A DNA stretch of 64,000 bases from Parelaphostrongylus tenuis (Eukaryota > Nematoda > Chromadorea > Rhabditida > Metastrongylidae), in contig JAHQIW010006299.1 of NCBI GenBank assembly GCA_019055375.1, positions 78,597 through 142,596 on the forward strand, written 5' to 3'. The notes below the pieces were generated by a model, which worked only from the letters and a program-made list of their open reading frames with translations, did no database searches and was not told the origin of the DNA. Position numbers and translations under genes: made by a program. Numbering within the stretch: the stretch's first letter is position 1; each line of letters starts with the position of its first letter. Below, one piece after another: positions 52,701 through 59,972 of this stretch.

Positions 52701-55700
52701 ACTGCCAAAACGCGTAAAAATAGAAGAATTCTTGGTGATTACATATATATATATATATATCAATCAATCTGATCTACGACAGAAGTATGATCAACATGTT
52801 TTGATATTCCATAATCTATGATCCCGCTGGATGGATAAGCTATATAAATCGATCAAGGAAGCGCAGGAAAATGATGCTGAGAACCAATGCCCAGCGGAAA
52901 AAAATTGAGGTTCTTTCCGATTATTCGGCAACAAATGAAGAAATGAGCCCTTTCCCTCGAAAGAAACTTTCCCTTGCACTTTTGATATTGATTAGCTTAA
53001 ATCTCGGACTAGTGCGCTACGTAACCCTTTTCCGAAAAAGCCTTTTTATAACGCTTCAGCAAACTAAAAACATTTCTGCTTCACACACGCGTTTTTCGCT
53101 CAGGATAGAGTTCTTCATTTGCACTCCTGGTGAGCATTCGACAGCTTAACTTTGGATAAAACCAACACCGTACTTAATCTCTGGATGGACCGTCTCACTG
53201 CAATGTAGCAGGGTAAATAAGATTTAGTCTACATACACGGGCATTTGTTTTTTCGACCAATCTACGGGCTGGGAAAGGGAGCACGGGAGGGCTGCCCGTA
53301 GTTTCAACACGGCAATCGATTACGCTTATGCAGCTCACAAGTGAAGTGCGATTTTTGTTATTCAATAAGTAATTGTTTTTCCGCTTCGAAAGAAAGCCCA
53401 AATAAAACGTATGACTTTGATACTACAAGGTTTCCTTTGCGTGATCATATGCTTTCGTGTTTCCAGCGAGGTAACAGTAAAAGACAGCGGTGGTTGTCAA
53501 ACATAATTTTATTTTGAAAATTACAGTATCATAAAAGGGTCTTTCAAAGAACAGACAACGAAGCGCACTGGCTAAAGATTTAAATCTTCCAATGGCTACT
53601 AATATTCTTTTGAAACTTCTTGTACCGCGAATTGGGTCCTTTCTTCATTTGTCCCGCATAACCGAGAAGAATTAGATTAGCCCCATAAAGGTCATGAACC
53701 GATAAAGGATAAAGCTGTCGGCGTTGATCATCCCTGAGGACAGTGCCATAGATTCGTCTTTATCTAGTAACGTTTGAGGTGACTGAACGCACTTATCTGG
53801 CCCTCACTTCACTCGCGATGGATTACCAATGTACCGAGTCAGAGTTGCTATACTCCCACACAAGTCTGGTAACAATTTCGCGACGCCGGAAAAAAATGTG
53901 ACCGCGGGATCGAATCATCGACCACGCGGGAATCGCAGAGCACCTCTAATCACTGCGCTACACACGTTCTCCTATCGACTGGCTATAAAAGTGTAGTGAA
54001 AACATACATAACAAACAGCTGAAACAAATGAGTCATAAACGAGTTTACATGGGACAGTTTGTTGCGAAATTTGAATCACTATTGCTGAAGTGAGCAGCTA
54101 CATATTAACCACTTATATGGCCTCCTAAGTTGTAAACAAGAATAATGTACACTGAGACAACAGTAACATATAGTGACGATTAGCCAGCAAATTGAAAACA
54201 CGCGTGGCACAGGGATTGAAGATGCTCTGCGGCATGCACGCGGTCGATCAATCGTCGTTTGATGGTTCGATCCCGCGGTTTGAGTCCATCAAACCTTTCA
54301 ACCGTCCGGGATTGGTGAAGGGGCAGCAGACTTTCCTAGGAGAATAACAACACTGACTTCCTACGTCGATAGGTCACCGTGAGTCATTGTAGAGGCCAGA
54401 TATGCATTCAGTCACCTCAAACGATGCTTGATGAAGTCGGATGCGCTGCGCATCTCCTAGAGATCGATTAACACCGGGAGCTTCATCAAGTTTGAAATGA
54501 ACCAACCTGCATTCTGCTTAATGTTCCCAGCAACAAAGGTTCAGAATCGAAATCAGCCAACCAAACCTCCTTGCCTCCGTTCATAGCATCGAGTGCGTGA
54601 AGTTTACCGTCCATCGTTGAAACCTGAAATTTCAAGAAGCCGAAACCTTATCACGAGAAATTTTCGTTCAAGGTGGCAAAAACACCACCTGTTGTATGTG
54701 GACTTCAAAAGAAAAAGGCACTTAGTGTTATACGGAGACTAATGAAAAACCGATATCAGTCGCTGAACATGAACTTTTCATAGGAATGTTAGTAATCTTT
54801 CGAAAGTTTAAAACTCTGGCTAGAGCCACACATGGCACGTTTTTCAAAACACACACTTTTATCACGCTGTGAAATTCAAAATGAATTTATGTTCACATGA
54901 CCACTTTTTTCTTATATCGCTTATATTTCGCTGAACAAAACTTACTTGAAGTGCTAGTACTACTCTTTAGATAGCACATATTTCAAAGAACTCAAAAAAT
55001 GTTTTCGCTTCTCTGAAAACCTCTTTTAATAGCGCTGCAGGAAAAAAAAAGATTTGTGCTTTGCACTTCGCCGGACAGAGCTCTTTCTTTAAACTATTGA
55101 TAATCACCCGATAGCGTAAGTTTCAATGATTCCAACAATGCAGTTATTTTTTGAAAATATCATTAACAGGGAGAATAAGACCAAGTTTTACATTTTCGGC
55201 GAGTTCGTTTACCGGTCAACCCGTGGGATATGAACGGGGAGGGCCAATTGGCCGGCGGATTGGCCGCTGAAGATGTGGAATGCAATTTGTAATTCGACTG
55301 GGAATATTTCCTCCCCTTTGAAGAAAATTCCAGATAGAACGATAACTCGGATACTATGAAAGTTTCTGTACACTTTGCCATGCTTTTAGTACTCCCAGGG
55401 AACTATACGCGCAATAAAAATGAAGGCGAGCGAAGGGTGTGAAACATATTTTTACTATAAATTTTATAACGTTATAAAAGGATCTTTTCAACAACCGGCC
55501 ACGTGGGACTCTAGCCAAGGATTTGAGCTTTCGAGTGATTACTAACACTCCTATAAAAAGCTCTTGTTCAGTGAATGAAATCGGTTTTTCGTTTGTCGCC
55601 GTCTAACATATGAGTACCAAAAAACAATTCGCAGGACCGGCCATCCATTGAATCACTTTAGCACTACAGCAATGAACACCAAATTTATTAACCAGAAGTA

Positions 55701-58700
55701 GTTAAGATTGGCATGATTTTGGTAAGGTTCAACAGCGCATTTTTGCGAGTATTTTGATATAGAACTTACCTATACTTGCTCTGAGATGGGGCTATCATGG
55801 AACCAAATTCGCTTGCTAATCATGCACGAATGGCCCGTAGAGAAAATGATAATGAAGGGCCCGCAATATCAATGGAGCTTCCTGTAGACGTCGCGAGTGC
55901 GGCTGATCTCTGCAACTCTGAATTTCGCAGATACTTCCTAACCGTCCTTTCTGCAAACGTGGCATCTTGCCCTAATTGCCATTCTTGCATGAGCAGCAAG
56001 CGAATTTGTTCCCAAGTCAGCGCCATCTCAAAACAAGTATACGCAAGTTCTATACCAAAATGTTCGCAAGAAAATGCGCAATTGAAAGATACTAAAAAAA
56101 ATGCATTTTCACTTACTTGTGGTTGATAAATTTGGTGTTTATTGCTCTAGTGCCAAAACTTATATGGAACGACTTGATATTAACTTCGGCATTGATCGAA
56201 TGATTGCGCAATTATCTCGTTTATCGGATAGTGATTTTTCAAAAGACGATTTATTCTGCACAATACAGGCAGTTCTAGTAGCTTAGATTTGACGGTTCGC
56301 TTTGATCAGAGTCTCTAGTGAATCACAAAATAACAAAACGGCTCTGAAGAAGGCGGATTTGCCGATACGTAGGTAGGTCATTGCATCTGCCTATATTCTG
56401 ATCGTTTGTTAGCAAACCTCTCGTCAACTAAACAAGAAAACTACACTACAGAGTTCCTACTACCAACTATCTATTAACTTCGGCACTGATGCAATATTCC
56501 ACTTTTTCTTGGTGAGGCAGATCCGAAAATATTGACAGCAGCGAAATTATTGAAGTAATTGTGATAAAATAGAATAATGGTTAGAATTTCGACGGTATCG
56601 CATTCTTCAGAACCTGCGAAGGTCTAAATATCAGGCAATTTTGTCAGTTGAACGCTCTGATACCACCAGCAGACAAAAACCGTCTCTATGAAACGATAAC
56701 AAAATGCATAACATGCCCTAGCGATACCAAATCTTTTCCAAGGCATGCAAAGACGAATAGAATGGCAAAACGGATAGACCGCTTCGTATTTGTAGAAAAT
56801 AACACCTAGGCGGTAAACTTCAAACTAAATCAACACGCAACTAAGCCCGCAGAGGACACAGAGACGAAACAGGAAGGACTTTGAAACAGAAGTTACCATC
56901 CTAACTCAGGAACAGAAGATCTAGAGTGCAGAACTCTTGAAGCGTTTTGGATTTGTACCAAAATTCCACGAACGCATGTGGCGCAGTGGTTAGATTTGCT
57001 CTGTGAGACACACGTGGCGATCTGCTGCTGGTGGTAGTTAAATCCCTTACTCAAGGCTCACCACGTCTTTCATCCCTGTGAGCTCGGTGAATCGGCAGCA
57101 GAGTTGTCTGGGTGGATAATAGCACTGGCTTGATACGTTGGTAGGGCATCACGAGTCACTGTAGCGATCAGATGTGCATTCAATCATCTCTAGGATGCTA
57201 CGAATGGAGTCAAATGCATGGTGTAGCCTTCAGGGATGAACAAACGCAGAGAGGTTTATCCTAATCTCTAGCAAAAATTCTAAGATGAACGGCAAAGAAG
57301 ACTGCCTCGTTACCACCACGATTTCCTGCCGAATTTCACAGCAATTTTTTGCAGATATGAGGCAAGCACACACCTCGCCCATGTGGGACTCGCTGTGATC
57401 AGTCTCCAACTAAAACTGAAGGATCACAAAATAACAAGACGGCATAACAGAAGCTGTATACTATGGGACCAATGTTTGTTGAGTTCTATCTGCTTTGGAT
57501 ATGAAGGTCTTTGACAGAGTAAACGGCGAGTCAATTTGACCCATCCAGGCTCCAAGGAAGGTGATATTGCCGAAACGTCAGCCATTATTTTGTTTCCTAT
57601 TGTGTTCAATTGATTCTGATATTAAGAACATTCGAGTTCTTTTCTGTTATGCGGCGCGAGATAGAGAAACGACCATTCTCGCTAGACAAGAAATTCTCAT
57701 GCGAGTGTTAGTAATCATCCCAAACCTTGAATCTCTGGCTAATGGGACTACTTAGCCATTTTTTGTAACGACTCTTCTATAAGGGTGTAGCAATAGTGAT
57801 AAAATTAAGTTCTACACCGGCCTTGCATTCTTTCCAAAAAAATAAGCATAGATTTGCAATCGTTTGAGATATACGCTATCGAAAAGTTACTGATATTCTG
57901 AAGGAAGAGCTCTGCCCTGAGAGAAATACGCGTGTGTGGAACAGAAATGCCTCCTTTCTGCTACAGCGTTATAGAAAGGCTTTTCAAAAAATGGCCATGT
58001 AACGCAGTAGCCAAAGATTTAAGCTTTCAAATAATTATCACAATGCAATGTAGAGTCTTTATCCAGCGAAAGGGGTCGTTTCTTCATCCCATGCCGTCTA
58101 TCAGAAAAGAAGCGAACCGCGCACTTGCTCAACAAGAAAAGCATTAAATAAACAAAAAGAAGCAGGTCTATGAGGTATATACACATAAAAATACATACAC
58201 TCATGCGTATAATGTGTAATGCGCAAGAAATGTATGTATACAAATATCATATCTATGTAAATACACAAGCTAAACCATGATAAACTAAACTCACATAGAG
58301 AAAATTAACACTTCGCAACGAAGGAATCCCACCAGATAAAATCGCACCGTGGGAAGGATTTTCAGGAACTAGTGGCACCTAAAAAAGCAAAAATTAATAT
58401 ACAAAAACCGATAGAGTCACAAATGTTTCATTCTTCAAATTTTTGCTTCCGTAATAAGTTTCAGTTAGCGCTTGTAGCGTAGCGATTAAAGGTGCTCTGC
58501 GACACACACACGTGGTCGATCAGTCGATGAATTGACCTCGTGCTCAAGGCTCGGCAAGCCTTCCACCCCTCCTGGGTTGGCGAAAGCGGGTACCCAGATT
58601 TCTTTGGGAGCATAGCAGCACTAACTTGATAGATCTTTGAGCCATCGAAAGATCTATTGTGAAGGCACAATTTGCATTTAATTACCTCAAACGATGCTAT

Positions 58701-59933
58701 AAATGGAGTCGAATGTATGGCATATGCTCCTCAGGGCTCAATCAACACCGACAGCTTTTACGCTTTACCTTCTTGATAAGTTCCAGGATCAATATGGCTT
58801 GGATCAAAAACCATGGACAAGGGGTAGATCATAACATTTCCGCGTACTCTTCCGCCATCTTCTACCATCTACATGATAAAAATTATACCCTCAAGTCAAA
58901 GAAGAAAACCTCGGTCAGGTTCAAGAGGCAGGGCTCACCTGCTTGAGGTTTTCCATGATTTAACCCTTTAAAGACCATAATGGTTACTTTGTTTTTTCAT
59001 CGCGTGACATTTCATAGTAAGACAGGCAAACAGCCAGAAGTGCTCACACAGATAGTGGCAGCGCTGCGTCTCGTGGGAAAACGAAGGCGCGACGTCGCTC
59101 ACCTATTAATGTAGGTCCTCAGAAGGTTAATCAACGGTTTTCGATCTATAGGTGTTATTATAGTGTCAGCAATGAAACATCACCGGCTGACAACGTTAAA
59201 AAGAGGAATACTAGATAGCTGAGAAATGGAGATGCCAAAAACTGCTTATTAGGACTGTGGGGAACTTTGCTACTGAGTTCTGAAGGACGAGATAGGTGCC
59301 CTGTCTAGTAATGTATGAGCAACATGGTAACAACCGGCCTCAAAAATGTTATCATATTATCAGATTACTATTGTCTCTTTACTATTGAAAAAGGATAAAG
59401 CTTTCGGCGTTGATCAATCACTGAGGAATGCGCCATGCATCCGTCTTCAATTTTCACCTTCGTTTGAGGTGATTGGAGGGCATATCTGGCCCGGCCTTTA
59501 CAAAAACTCGCGGTGGCCTCCCGCTGTACAGAGTAAGTGTTGCTTACCCTCCCAGACAAGTCTGGAACCAGTCTGGCACCAATTTACCGCCCACGGAGGG
59601 ATGGATGACTTAGTGAGCCATGAGCGCGAGATCGAACCATCGACCTCGTCGTGTGCGACGCAGAGCACCTGTAACTACTGCGCCATATGCGTTCGTCTTT
59701 TCTGTTATCCGGGGAATGATTAAGAAACGACCCCCTTTTGGTGGACAAGAACTTCCTATTGCACTTTAACAAATCATTCGAAAGCTTGAATCTCTGGCTA
59801 TGCGCTACGTGGTCGCTTTTCAAAAAAGCCTCTTTATGAAGCTGTAGCAGAAAGAAAAACAGTTGTGCTCCACACACACACATGCATGCATACACACGTA
59901 TATATGTACGTATATATGTATATTATATACATG

Positions 59934-59972
<39 letters not shown>

